Of a DNA stretch of 64,000 nt, positions 46,361-56,423 are shown one piece after another. The stretch is from Cricetomys ansorgei (lineage: Eukaryota > Chordata > Mammalia > Rodentia > Nesomyidae): the NCBI GenBank assembly GCA_026225945.1, contig JAMJFZ010000597.1, positions 7,228,501 through 7,292,500 of the forward strand, read 5' to 3'. The position numbers and the translations under genes are program-made. The notes below the pieces were generated by a model. The model ran no database searches and was not told the origin of the DNA. It saw only the letters and a list, made by a program, of their open reading frames with translations. Position 1 is the stretch's first letter, and every line of letters begins with the position of its first letter.

Positions 46361-46690
46361 AGGGCTGGAGAGATGGCATAGTGGGTAAGATCACCTGCTG
46401 CACGAACATGAGGAGCTGAGTTCAGATCCCAGCACGCACATGAAAAGCCAGAGTTAGCTATGTGCACCTGTAACTTCAGTGTGATGGGGACTAAGACAAG
46501 GGGATTGCTGAGGTTTTCTGGCTGCCTGTATAGCTCCAATTTCAATGAGAGGCCCTGTCTCAAAGGAATATGATGGAGATTGATGAAGCAGGACACCCAG
46601 CTCCTCCTCTGGTCTCTTAAACACGTACACATAGTTATGAACACCTGCATACATTTGTGCGCATACACTGCATTTAGATACACACAATAA
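46361..46690 (+). mobile_element. Long B2-superfamily SINE
   Basis: agggctggagagatggcata, gtgggtaagatcacctgctg, gagttcagatcccagcacgc, gagaggccctgtctcaaagg, ggacacccagctcctcctct, ending cacacaataaataag. Confidence 0.85.
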
Positions 46691-46744
46691 ATAAGTAAAT
46701 AATTTAAATTATCCATTATAAAGTTACTAATTCAGTAGGATTTA

Positions 46745-47055
46745 GTGTATGTTCAGTGTTGAATCCTTGCCAACTTCTATCTGTTCCTGAAACATTTCTA
46801 TCATTCCAAAGTGAAACCCTTTCCCCATGGAGCAGTTCCTCCCCATTCTCCTCTTCCCCTAGCCTAGGGCAGCTGCCTATCTGCATTCTTCTCTGTGGGT
46901 GACTTTTCAATTTTTTACATAACTGTAACTTACCAGTACATGGCCTTTTCTGTCTGGCTTTTATCGCTTGGTGTAATATATGAGGGTGGAGGGGGCTCAT
47001 CCATGTCTTTGTGCGTATCCGCACAGGCATAGCTGTTCTTTAGCTTTCATGGGGC
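46745..47055 (-). mobile_element. Ancient L1 (L1M-type) fragment
   Basis: gaaacatttctatcattcca, cagttcctccccattctcct, tggccttttctgtctggctt, gggctcatccatgtctttgt and gctgttctttagctttc follow the antisense L1 3'-region text. Confidence 0.65.
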
Positions 47056-47345
47056 ATTGATTACAGGGCCTCTGGTAGACACCATGGTGTAAGGACACTC
47101 ACACCCATTGTGTAAGGTGCTGCAGTGCTTTCATTTAGCCTACATTCTTAAGTTCTCTCTAGATTATATATAATGTCTTGTACAGTGTTCATGCTATGTA
47201 AGTCACGGTTAATACTGCATTGTTTAGGAATAATGACAACAGGAAATGTCCGTCCACAATCAATATAGACGTAACTTGTTTTAAATGTTTTTGATGCATG
47301 GTTGGTTAAGTATGTAGTCGTGAGATCTTTGTAGGGCCAACTCTT
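47055..47345 (+). mobile_element. MER2-like Tigger DNA transposon
   Basis: gattacagggcctctggtag, ctctctagattatatataat, gttcatgctatgtaagtcac, actgcattgtttaggaataa, tgacaacaggaaatgtccgt, tgcatggttggttaagtatg and cttt-gtagggcca run end to end. Confidence 0.75.
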
Positions 47346-48219
47346 CCTTTATAAAGCTGAAGCACGTTCCACGACGTACATTGATTTATTCCTGTGAACA
47401 TTTTTGACCTGAGATTATCAAGGGATACAAATGGGCGCAGCAGGAATTGTGTATATGTGTATTTCTCCTTTTTAAAGAAATACACATATGCACAATCAGC
47501 ATTTTTCCCCACACCTAAGCCTCTGACTATCCCTAGGAAAGACAATCATGTCTCTTAGACAAGATTGAGAGAGGACAAATTGGTTATATACCTATGATTA
47601 TGTATCACTCATCCCTGGGGATGAGTTCCAAGCATCATATGGTATATGTGCAGAAAGGTCAAAGGCTAGGGTATACCCCCACCCCCATGTGATGTAATCT
47701 TCCAGAACTACTGTCATCATATATGTGCTGTTGCTAATGAGCCATCATTATGAAGCATATGACTGTTTTCCATGGCGATGAAGTAAGTATGAGACAGCCA
47801 GGCACATTTTCTCTTGTAACTAAGAAGGTCTTGATTTTATATGATTTTACACTCATGTGTGTCCACAGTGTAACTATCACACACCCAGATGTTGCTGGAT
47901 AGAGCAAGGACTGCAGCTCACGGGACACACACTGATGCTTGAAGAAGACAAGGCGAGATCCTCAGAGAACCGCCTTCCTCCAGCAACTAATTGCCAACTG
48001 CCAATCAAAAATTGTTCCTGAGTTACTTGTCTCCCTGCAAGCCTGCTTGCTACTGGGAATACCCAACTTGAAGCCAGTGAAGAAATGGAACTCCATAGGA
48101 ATGCCTCCCCCTCTATGATTAATTATCGTGAACTGACTTCACCTCTACTTTTCCATGAGCATTTCCCTAACAGTTCACATATAACATGCCCCAGAAGCCA
48201 GGAAAACAGGGCGTGGATG
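47346..48219. other. Unique intronic sequence
   Basis: No repeat identified. Short minus-strand frames are unsupported. Confidence 0.35.
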
Positions 48220-48560
48220 CTCCTTTATGCCTGGGTTCTGTGCTATTCATAAATGGAAATCATTGTTAATTTAGAGTTTGACAGCTGTGGTGCATTAGTA
48301 AGTCCACAGCAGCTGTCATCAGGACGCCAGTTTCTTTTCCAAACAGATGTTTAATTTGACTTTAGTGTGCCTGCCAGTTTTTGCGGCAAAAGAGAAGGGA
48401 AAGCAGAAACAGAAGTCATCATTACATTCATCATTTGGTTTCATTTCAGAACATAAATTGGAATGATTAACAATGACAGAAGAATTACTTTAATTACAGT
48501 TTTGGGTTTGGGACCAGTTAGCTATCATCTCCTGCATGGTCCAAAGTCCAGCTTTCATTG
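48220..48560. promoter_or_regulatory. Candidate conserved enhancer-like block with inverted TGACAGCTG motifs
   Basis: Repeat-free. TGACAGCTGTGG (48279-48290) and its inverted counterpart CCACAGCAGCTGTCA (48304-48318) pair E-box and TALE-homeodomain-like sequences. Downstream lie attaacaatgac (SOX-like) and ttaattacag (homeodomain-like). Confidence 0.4.
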
Positions 48561-49195
48561 TCTTTAATTTTTTTTTTTTTTTTCTAAAGTGAGAGGCTGT
48601 TTTTGTGGTAATTGCACCCAGGCTCTGAACAACATTCCGGCATCCCAGAAAAGCCTCCCCAAATGCAGGAAAACTCGGGGAGTGTTGTAAGAGGAGCGAG
48701 GACCCCAGATGAATGTGACAGGGCTGGGCTGGTCTTACAGCTCTGGAGTCCCAACACTGTGGAGAGTGGACAGAGCTCCCAGAACAGCAGCCAGGCTCCC
48801 CAGCCCTGCCCAGCCACCATGCTCTGCAGCCAGGCAGCTGGCTTGGTGCACTTTGGCAGTGTGTGCATCAGCAGCTCCATGTAGAAACCTGGGTGTGTGA
48901 GGACCCATTTGATCAGCCTACTGTTCCAGGCCACGTTGCTTGGAGGATACCCCCCCCCATCTCCTGCCAACTGTGTTCCTAGGTAAACCCACTTTCTGAG
49001 TCTGCTTTCTTCACCCTGGATTCTGTGTGTTGGCTTTCAGTAGTCTCACTTAGTTTCATTCTTTGGTATTTATAATGTCCCATCACTAGCCTAATTGCAA
49101 CTTGTGAACAAGTCGTCCCTAGGGTATCACTCTCCTCAGTTTGTAAATCCCAAATCCTGTCGAGAATGTGACCACCATAATTGAGCCAAATTTGA
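48561..49195. other. Poly(T) at 48569-48586, then GC-richer unique sequence
   Basis: Opposing frames at 48584-48970 (-) and 48612-48900 (+) are shadows of GC-rich text. No splice-flanked exon. Confidence 0.35.
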
Positions 49196-49866
49196 AGCAA
49201 GCAAACTTTAATTAAATTAATTTAATACTAGCCAGGAAGTTGGACTCTGACTAGGTCCATTTTGAGGCTGCCACGGAGTGGTCCTGCTACCTCCAAAGTT
49301 CTCACAAAATGGCACCGAGTCATGTGGCACAGGCGCTTAACAGTAGAACCCATAAGGCTATGTAGTTTCTACCAGGTCCAATCAATGGCAAGCATCTACC
49401 CTAATGTACTTCCTGTCTGGGTTATCTCCCACCTACTAGCGACCAAGCACATCCAGTGCAGTAGGGTCAACTAAATGATATCTAGACACTCCCCACCCAA
49501 CAATCCAAGAGGTTATGTTCTTGGGCAAGGGAGATTCAGGACTTCTCACCTGAGCAGCCCCACCTAGCACTCCAGGAAGTTATGTCCTTGTTCTGTAGAT
49601 CTCTTAGGCAGAGTAACTTTGTTTTTACAAGATTTTCATCTGACTCAAACTTGCTGGGCATCAAACCCTTTGGATAGCCTTCCTCCCCGCCCACAAAATG
49701 TCCTTTTTCCATGCCCTAGTTTCCCCAATTCTAGGCCCGTTTCCTTCTGGATTAGTGTATCTAGCTCTTTATTTAAAAGGTGAGCTCCCAAAACTAAGAT
49801 GGGATCCTGCCCTCACACTTTGTGTGGATATCAGACGAGTCATTTTACTTTACAAAAAATGTTACT
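49196..49866. mobile_element. LTR-like block, family unassigned
   Basis: Starts with an A/T run (aattaaattaatttaatac) and ends with ctctttatttaaaaggtgag, cacactttgtgtggatatca, resembling an LTR with a TATA-like box. The boundaries are guesses. Confidence 0.3.
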
Positions 49867-50515
49867 AGCATACATTAATTGTACAAGCTAGTGGTGTTCC
49901 ATCTGATATTCCCATAAATGCAAGTAGAATACGTTTACCAAATCCTCTCTCTCTCCTCCTCCCCCACCCCTCACACCCGTCTCAATCTGCAGCAATCCTT
50001 ATGCTGTTTTCAAGTTTGTTAGCTTCCACATATTGTTCTTGTCTGTCTGTGTCTGGCTTATTTCCCTCCGCATAATGTTCTCCATTTCCACCCACTTTGT
50101 TGCAAATGATGAGGTTTCATTCTTTTAATGGCCGAATAATACTCCATTGTGTATGCATACCACATTTCCCATATCCATTCATCAGTTGATGGCCACTAGG
50201 CTGATTCTATGTCTTAGCTATTGTGAACAGTGCTGCAGCAATAAAGAAGGCACAGGTATGTCTTTGCTATGCTGGTTTTATTTCCTGTGGCTATATGCCC
50301 AGAAATGGGAGAGCTGTGTCATATGGGAGACATACTTTAGTGTTTGGGGAACCACCGTGCTGTTCATCATAGTAGTACTAATCTATATGCTACATAAGCC
50401 TTTGGTTTTTTTTTTCCCATATCCTCTAAATATGTGTCTACTTAATAAGAACCACTCTAACTAGACTTAGATATTATCTCATTATAGCTTCTGTTTGTTT
50501 GCTTTTGTTTTAAAA

Positions 50516-51075
50516 TTTTCACTTACTATTTGTGTGTTGTGTGTGTGAGGGACGGACGTATGCTGACTAGTTTTGTGTCAACTTGACACAAGCTAGAGTC
50601 ATCTGAAAGGAAGGAATGTCAATTGAGAAAATGCCTCCATAAGATCTGGCTGGAGAGTGTTTAAAATTAGTGATTGATGGGGGAGGGCCCAGCCCACTGT
50701 GGGGGGTTCCATCCCTGGGCTGGTGGTCCTGATTCTATAAGAAAGCAGGTTTAGCAAGTCGGTAAGTAGCTCCCATCCATGGTCTCTGCATCAGCTCCTG
50801 CCTCCAGGTTCTTGCCCTGATTGAGTTCCTGTCCTGACTTCCTTCAATGATGAACAGTGATGTGGAAGTGTAAGCCAAATAAACCATTTTTTCCCCAACT
50901 TACTCTTTGGTCATGGTGTTTTATCGCATCAATAGAAACCCTGAAGTGAGACAATGGATGTCAGCATAGTTGTGAACAGAGAACCTTCCACCATGTGGGT
51001 CCCAGGGATTGAACTCAGACTGTCAGGATTGGCAGCAGTCACCTTTACCTGCTGAGCCATCTTACTGGCCCCGTT
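50516..51075 (-). mobile_element. B2-superfamily SINE, antisense, split by a MaLR LTR
   Basis: The left piece ends gagggacggacgta (50560). The right piece from 50954 has ccttccaccatgtgggtccc, agggattgaactcagactgt and cctgctgagccatcttactg. Confidence 0.65.
50561..50953 (+). mobile_element. MaLR-class LTR (same family as 32171-32575)
   Basis: TGCTGACTAGTTTTGTGTCA opening, gtgattgatgggggagggcc, tcctgcctccaggttcttgc, taagccaaataaaccatttt (polyadenylation signal), and cctgaagtgagaca end. It sits inside a SINE, which in turn sits inside the antisense L1. No clean duplication of the target. Confidence 0.85.
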
Positions 51076-51099
51076 TTTATGTTTGTTTTTGTTTGTAAG

Positions 51100-51192
51100 A
51101 TGAGACTTGAAAGGTGCCAGGCAGGCCCCAAAGCTTCAGTCCCTCTGCCTTGGCCTCCCTAGTACCTGGGATTACAAGCGCATGCCCAGTTT
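51100..51192 (-). mobile_element. B1-type SINE, antisense
   Basis: ctgccttggcctccctagta and cctgggattacaagcgcatg. Confidence 0.65.
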
Positions 51193-51719
51193 AGTCTCTT
51201 TTCTAATTGTAATTTGTATTTTCCCAATGGTTAATGATATTAAGCATGTTTTTGTATATTTATTGATCATTTTTAGTTCTTCTTTTGAGAAATATCTATC
51301 CAGATAATTTGTCCATTTTTAACCAGATTATTTAGCTTTTGTTATTTTTTTAGTTCCTTTTATATTCAGGATACTAACCCAGTCAACATGAATAGTTAGA
51401 ACACTTTCTCCCATCCTGTAATTGTCTCTTTAATCTGCCCATTATTTCGTTTGCTGCACAGAAGTCCTTGGCAGCTAGTGTTTCTGTTTCCTTTGCTCTG
51501 CGGGCCCTGCCCATGAGACCATTGCCTGATCCCCATATGGTGAAATATTCCCCCCGAGTTTTCATCCGTTATCTTCAGTTTCAAGTCTTGTATCTAAGTC
51601 GCTGCTCCATTTTGAGTTGATTTTTCTACAGGGTGAGAGACGAAAGTCAGGACGGAGTCATCTGCAGTGGGTTGGTGGGTCTCCCAGGGATATTTACTGA
51701 CAAAGCTAGCTTTCCTCCA

Positions 51720-51748
51720 GTGTGTGTGTGTGTGTGTGTGTGTGTGCG
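51720..51748. repeat. (TG)n microsatellite
   Basis: Short pure TG run within the antisense L1. Confidence 0.95.
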
Positions 51749-51997
51749 CCTCTGAAATGAATCAGTTGGCACCAGATACTTAGGTCTATTTGGAAGTCCC
51801 CTTTCTGCTCTACTGGTCATCTGGTCACTAAGTTTTTGTATGAATACCATACTATTTGGGTTATCTTTCTTGACATTAGGCCTTGAATGCCTCCACCTTT
51901 GTTCTTTTTGCTCAAGATTTGCTTTGGCTTTTTGACATCTTTTTCTTTACAAATTTTAGAATTGTTTTGTCCAGATCTGTGAAGAATACCATTAACT

Positions 51998-52218
51998 TTT
52001 TTTTAGATTTGTTTTATTTGAATTATCTGTACATGTGTGTGAGTGAGGGTAGGGTATGTGCACGTGACTGTGGGTGCCTGAGGAGGCCAGAAGAGGGCAT
52101 CAGATCTCCTGGAGCTGGAATTACAGGTGGTTGTGTGCTACCTGATGTGGGTGCTAGCAATCAAACATGGGTCCTCTGCAACAGCAGTACACACTTCTCA
52201 CACTTCTCTGGCTGTGAT
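51998..52218 (-). mobile_element. B3-type SINE, antisense
   Basis: tgcctgaggaggccagaaga, gggcatcagatctcctggag, ctggaattacaggtggttgt, gatgtgggtgctagcaatca, gggtcctctgcaacagcagt. Confidence 0.85.
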
Positions 52219-52296
52219 TGATTTGTGGCACATAACATATCTTGGGAAGTCACAGAGCCTGCCTCTGTGAGCCACGTAAGGAGTGAGCCCCTAGAA

Positions 52297-52511
52297 CAGT
52301 GGTTCAACCTTCCTAGTGCTGCGACCCTTTAATACAGTTCCTCATGTTGTGGTGATCCCAGTCATAAAATTATTTTTATCGCTATTTCTTAATTGTAATT
52401 TTGCTACTGTTATGAATCATAATATAAATATCTAATATGCATGTTAGGAAACTCCACAAATGGGTCTTTCTACACCCAGAGGGGTTGCAACCCACAGGCT
52501 GAGAACCACTA
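52297..52511 (+). mobile_element. URR1 hAT-Charlie DNA transposon with 8-bp target-site duplication
   Basis: The left terminus CAGTGGTTCaaccttccta pairs with the right terminus gctGAGAACCACTa (inverted repeats). The interior has gctgcgaccctttaatacag, ttcctcatgttgtggtgatc and gggttgcaacccacaggctg. The flanks are CCCTAGAA (52289-52296) and CCCTAGGA (52512-52519), 7/8 identical, as expected for hAT. Confidence 0.92.
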
Positions 52512-53854
52512 CCCTAGGAGTTCATGCAGATAAGATGCAGACAGCAGTGAGCACAGGGTGCTCTCTGTGTGGCTGTTCCTACAGTGAGAATGGTGGCCAC
52601 CATCAGAGGGCAATGAGAGCTTCCTTGGGGACTGCCAATAACAGCTTTGCTACTAGCAAGGTCCTCTGGTACTGACAGCCGCTGCAGCACAGAGGGGCCA
52701 GAAGCAGTTCAGCTTGTGAGCCCAGGCTCTGCTCAGTGAGGGGCAGCCACAGAGATAGCAGCACCCGGCTGGGATTCTCTCCCAGTTTGGAGGGCAGTGT
52801 GTGGCCAAACAAGGTGCAGGGCTAGCAGCGCCAGGAACCGCGTAGGTGGGTGGTGGCAGGAACCCAGTTGCCTGTCAGCCAGCAACAGTGCACAGCTGGG
52901 AAGTGTGGCTGAAACCTGGCAAGTTCCCCTTGGTGCTCTTTGGCAGTGTACACCCACCAGCAGGAAGATAGCTGCAATCAGGCTTTTCTTACCCCAGCTC
53001 CCTCATCTGTAACTTGGGCCCAAGTGCAAGGCAACAGCCTGAACCACAGAGTGAGTTAAGACTCTGTGTGTGACCCTAGGAGAGGGTATGGGTGCCAGAG
53101 CTAGCAGGAGCCCTGTGGGCACATGCCTTCTACTTGGCTCTGATTGGGCCATACACAGCTGGCCATACCCTTAGTTTCAGAAGCCAAGAGGTCCAATCTT
53201 CTGGTTCTTAAACAGCATTCTTCATTCCCCTCTGTTGCAAAACCCAGCTCCAAGGCACACAGCAGGGTTAGCTTATAATCACTCTTCCTGGCCATTGCAG
53301 GTGAGCAAGGCAGCTTCTCCCTACAGGTCAGTACAGTCAAATCCTGTGGGCTCCCAGAGACGGGAATGTGCAGTGGCTACTGCTCTGGGAACAGCTCACA
53401 TTCAGTCAGTGGCTCCCTCCTCATAGCGGTTCCTGGCTCCACCACCACAGAGGCTCAGTGGGAGATATTCTGAGATCCTTTTCCAAAGCCAGTTCTACGT
53501 GAGCTACAAGCTTGGGAAGATCCGTTGGCCTCCCAGCGGCTGACATCGCCAGTTTCCACATGGCTGCAGCGTGCTGAGCATTTGTTCACCCTTACCCCTG
53601 CGAAGGGGCGTGCCGCCCTCTGTTTGTCAAGGAGCCACAGCTGTGAGTGTGCCCCCATCTTTGAATCTTACAAAGGATCCTATCTCCCAGGTCTCTATTT
53701 CTAATGTCCCCTCTCCTCCTCTGGTCACTCTTCTCGGATTGAGGCTGTTCTCCTGTTATTTTGATCTTTGTGGCAGAGGCAGTGAGTTCTCGGTGCCTCT
53801 ATTCAACCATCTTGAATAGCCCAGGCACTCAAAATTTCCAGTGCCTCCAATTAT

Positions 53855-54005
53855 CCCCCCTGTCAAACAGGGATAATGGCAGTAGCTGCCTTGGGAGTTG
53901 CTACCAGGGTCAAATGGGTTCTTGTATGTAAATATTATGACAGAAGCCAGACACAAGGCCAGATCGCTGATGTTATTGCCATCTTAGTGATTGTTTTGCA
54001 TCTGA
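53855..54005 (+). repeat. MIR SINE 3' part
   Basis: ctgtcaaacagggataatgg, cagtagctgccttgggagtt, caaatgggttcttgtatgta and acagaagccagacacaaggc follow MIRb. Confidence 0.6.
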
Positions 54006-54115
54006 AATAAGACAAATCATCATCATCTCTGAAGACAAAGATCCGCTTGTTTTGGTTTCTGGCACAAGTCTACAGTTGTGAAGGTGGCTGAGGAATTTCC
54101 AACAGTGTCTAGGTA

Positions 54116-54755
54116 AGGGCTGGGACTGTAGCTCTCTTGGTAGAGCGCTTACCCAGCGTGCAGTAAGCCCTGAGTACGGTTCTCAGCACTGCATGGCTAT
54201 GGCAGTATGTGCCCATTGTTATGGGGGTCCGCCAGAGATGACCATTCAGACACAGTTTATAGCCAATTGAAAAACTTTATTTCAGCCAGCTGGGGCTACA
54301 CTCAGGTATTCAGAACCTTGGTGCAGCCCTGAGTGTCCAGAGCACAGGGTTTTGGAAGGTAGAAATTATGTCCTGGCATCTTGCTCTCTGCAGCTGCATT
54401 GTGGGGAGGGGGCTGCGTCTCATAAACAAGCAATTTAACAGAAGCTAAGTGGGGAAGTTTGTACAAGCAGGCAGTTTAACAGAAGCTAAGGTAAGTTAGC
54501 TAGGCATCTTGACCTCTGTTTCTAGACAAGAGTTGGGTAATTTTCCATGGTATTCTCCATCAAGGAGATCAAATTCTAGTTAAACCTGAAATGGCCTCAG
54601 CAAGAATACAAGATGGAAGACCCTTTGCACTGTCTTGCCCTGTCACACCATAATCCCAGCACTTGGGAAGCTGAGACAGGAGGATCACAGGTTCAAGGCC
54701 AGCCTGAGCTACATAGCAAGATGCTAATTCCTAAAAGCAAAACCAAAACAGCTAA
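54116..54755 (+). mobile_element. B4 SINE split by an LTR insertion
   Basis: The ID-like head at 54118-54216 (gctgggactgtagctctctt, ggtagagcgcttacccagcg) and the B1-like half at 54648-54755 (ataatcccagcacttgggaa, aggttcaaggccagcctgag) are parts of one B4. Confidence 0.85.
54217..54647 (-). mobile_element. Solo LTR of an endogenous retrovirus-like element, 431 bp, inside the B4
   Basis: Begins TGTTATGGGGGTCC and ends GCCCTGTCACA, i.e. TG...CA. The flanking CCAT at 54213-54216 and 54648-54651 is a 4-bp target-site duplication. A minus-strand AATAAA (54276-54281) lies 60 bp from the left end, so the element reads right to left. It contains a near-duplicated segment (caatttaacagaagctaag / cagtttaacagaagctaag). 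No internal coding region. Family unassigned. Confidence 0.8.
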
Positions 54756-54840
54756 GCTTTGATCTCATCTGGCCTCCATTGCTTTTGTTAGCTCCTTGCC
54801 AGCTCCCATGAAGGCTATGAAGTGTGCTGCCCTAGCTGGC

Positions 54841-55402
54841 TTTCTGGTACTGTGGTAAGATACAGATAAAAACCAATGTGGAGGAGGAAAGGGTTTATTT
54901 CAGCTCACAGCCTGTCATGAAGTGAAGCCAGGGCAGATCAAAGCAGGAACTGAAGCAGAGCCCATGGAGGAATAAAAGCTGCCTCCCGGCTTGCTCAGAT
55001 ACCTTCTTATGTAACCCAGGCCCACAAGCCCAGGAGTGGCCTCATCCATGTGGGCTGGACCCTCTCACATCAGGCATTAATTTTTTTAATATTTATTTTT
55101 ATTTTATGTACATTGGTGTTTTGCCTGCATGTATGTCTGTGTGAGGGTGTAGGATTCCTGGAACTAGAGTTACAGATAGTTGTGAGCTCCTGTGTGGGTG
55201 CTGGGAATTAAACCCAGGTCCTCTGGAAGAACAGCCAGTGCTCTTCACTGCTGAGCCAGCTCTCCGTCCCAAGCATTAATTTTTTTAAAAGGCCCACAGA
55301 CATGTCCAAGGCCAATCTGATGGAAGAAAGTCTTCAATCAGAGGTCTTTCTTCCTGGGTGACTTTAATTTAGGTTAAGTTGACAAAAAACTAAACCAGCA
55401 CA
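54841..55402 (-). mobile_element. MaLR-class LTR, antisense, interrupted by B3A
   Basis: gaggaggaaagggtttattt, gatcaaagcaggaactgaag, gcttgctcagataccttctt, aagcccaggagtggcctcat, then after the SINE gtctttcttcctgggtgact, aggttaagttgacaaaaaac and accagcaca. Confidence 0.8.
55090..55270 (-). mobile_element. B3A-type SINE with 16-bp target-site duplication
   Basis: Antisense B3A: tatttttattttatgtacat, tgttttgcctgcatgtatgt, gttgtgagctcctgtgtggg, tggaagaacagccagtgctc, agctctccgtccc. GCATTAATTTTTTTAA occurs at 55074-55089 and 55273-55288 on either side. Confidence 0.92.
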
Positions 55403-55597
55403 AGTGTTATGGAAAACATAAAATAGTAATGCTTAGTTAAAAAAAAAAAAAAAAGCCAAAGAGCAGAGAAAGTAAATGCTAAACCATAACGTCAAGACCG
55501 GAGGAAAACCAAGCAATTATACACAGCTCAGTTCTCATTCAACCTTTTCAAGAGCAGTGCTTTACAGCCTGCTTTATAGAATGGGAAACCATAGGTT

Positions 55598-55598
<1 letters not shown>

Positions 55599-55668
<70 letters not shown>

Positions 55669-55673
55669 TTTTT
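55599..55673. repeat. (TC)n(TA)n compound microsatellite
   Basis: TC units to about 55620, TA units to about 55663, then a T run. The block is bracketed by TATAGAATG (55575-55583) and its inverse CATTCTATA (55674-55682). Confidence 0.97.
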
Positions 55674-55689
55674 CATTCTATAGGTTTCA

Positions 55690-56185
55690 TATATATTATA
55701 TATATGGCATTGGTCGTATGCCAATCAAAAAAAAGATGAGTGGGAAAGTTTATTATGTAACAAAATATCCTTCCAGCCTCAGGGTACCTACCTTTAAAGT
55801 GGAGATTTTAGGGTAGAAAAGTCTGGAAGATACCTGGAATAGGACAAATCTAAATTTTAATCATGTGCCACCTGGTAGAACACATATCCCTTCTGGAATA
55901 TTCCCACTAATGATGCATAAACTGAACCTAATTATGAAGAAACACCAGGCAAGCAAGACATTTTGCAGAATAAACAGCATGCCCCATGCATGTTTCCTTC
56001 ACCAAAGCCCAGGACAGACCTGGGGCTACTGTCAGTTGAAGGAGCATAAGGAGATAAACCTCAGTGTAGCATCACTACTGGATGAGTTGTCTTGGCTTCA
56101 GCCCAGCAGCTGTGCAAACGTGAGTAGGTATGAGGATTAGATGAACCCATGTTAACTGTCTAAATCTAACAGTTTATTGTGGGAA
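55690..56185. other. Unique intronic sequence
   Basis: The plus frame 55865-56140 has no recognisable family and no splice context. Confidence 0.35.
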
Positions 56186-56375
56186 TGCCTGGGGATAGAC
56201 TGCTGCCTGGCATGCATGAAGCCCTGGGTTTGAGCCCTGGCACCACACAAACTGGCTGTGGTGGTGGTGGTGTACACCTGTAATCCCAGCCCTAGGGAAG
56301 TGGAGGCATGAGGATTGAGAGTTCAAGATCATCCTTGATTACATGGTTGAGTCTAAGACCAGCTTGGGCTACATA
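56186..56375 (+). mobile_element. B4 SINE
   Basis: gcctggggatagactgctgc, ctggcatgcatgaagccctg, ggtttgagccctggcaccac, then ggtggtgtacacctgtaatc, ggaggcatgaggattgagag, accagcttgggctacataag. Confidence 0.9.
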
Positions 56376-56423
56376 AGAAAGAAGAGAGAGGAGGAAAGGA
56401 AGGGAAGGGGAGGGGGAGGAAGA
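56376..56423. repeat. Polypurine tract at the B4 tail
   Basis: gaaagaagagagaggaggaa and following G/A text. Confidence 0.95.

Larger units (their letters stand above)
49868..53815 (-). mobile_element. Rodent L1, antisense, internally deleted and nested, apparently with its 5' end
   Basis: The 3' end at left has actagcatacattaattgta. ORF2 text is present at 49980-50515 (ccacccactttgttgcaaat, aatactccattgtgtatgc) and 51195-51980 (gcacagaagtccttggcagc, ctccattttgagttgatttt, ataccatactatttgggtta). The right end reads, on the minus strand, TTCAAGATGGTTGAATAGAG, the classic L1 start. 52512-53815 is then its 5' UTR, possibly with ORF1 remnants. Inserts: MaLR LTR, SINEs, B1, (TG)n, URR1. Confidence 0.6.

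Noticed and set aside
46222..46716. 164-codon minus-strand frame
   Set aside because: Mostly the antisense of a long B2-superfamily SINE (46361-46690).
48584..48970. Possible extra exon in the GC-rich segment (opposing frames)
   Set aside because: No pyrimidine tract plus AG and no donor framing a frame, and no F-spondin similarity.
54116..54216. tRNA gene suggested by A- and B-box-like text in the ID-like head
   Set aside because: It is the head of a B4 SINE continued at 54648 and cannot fold as a canonical tRNA by eye.
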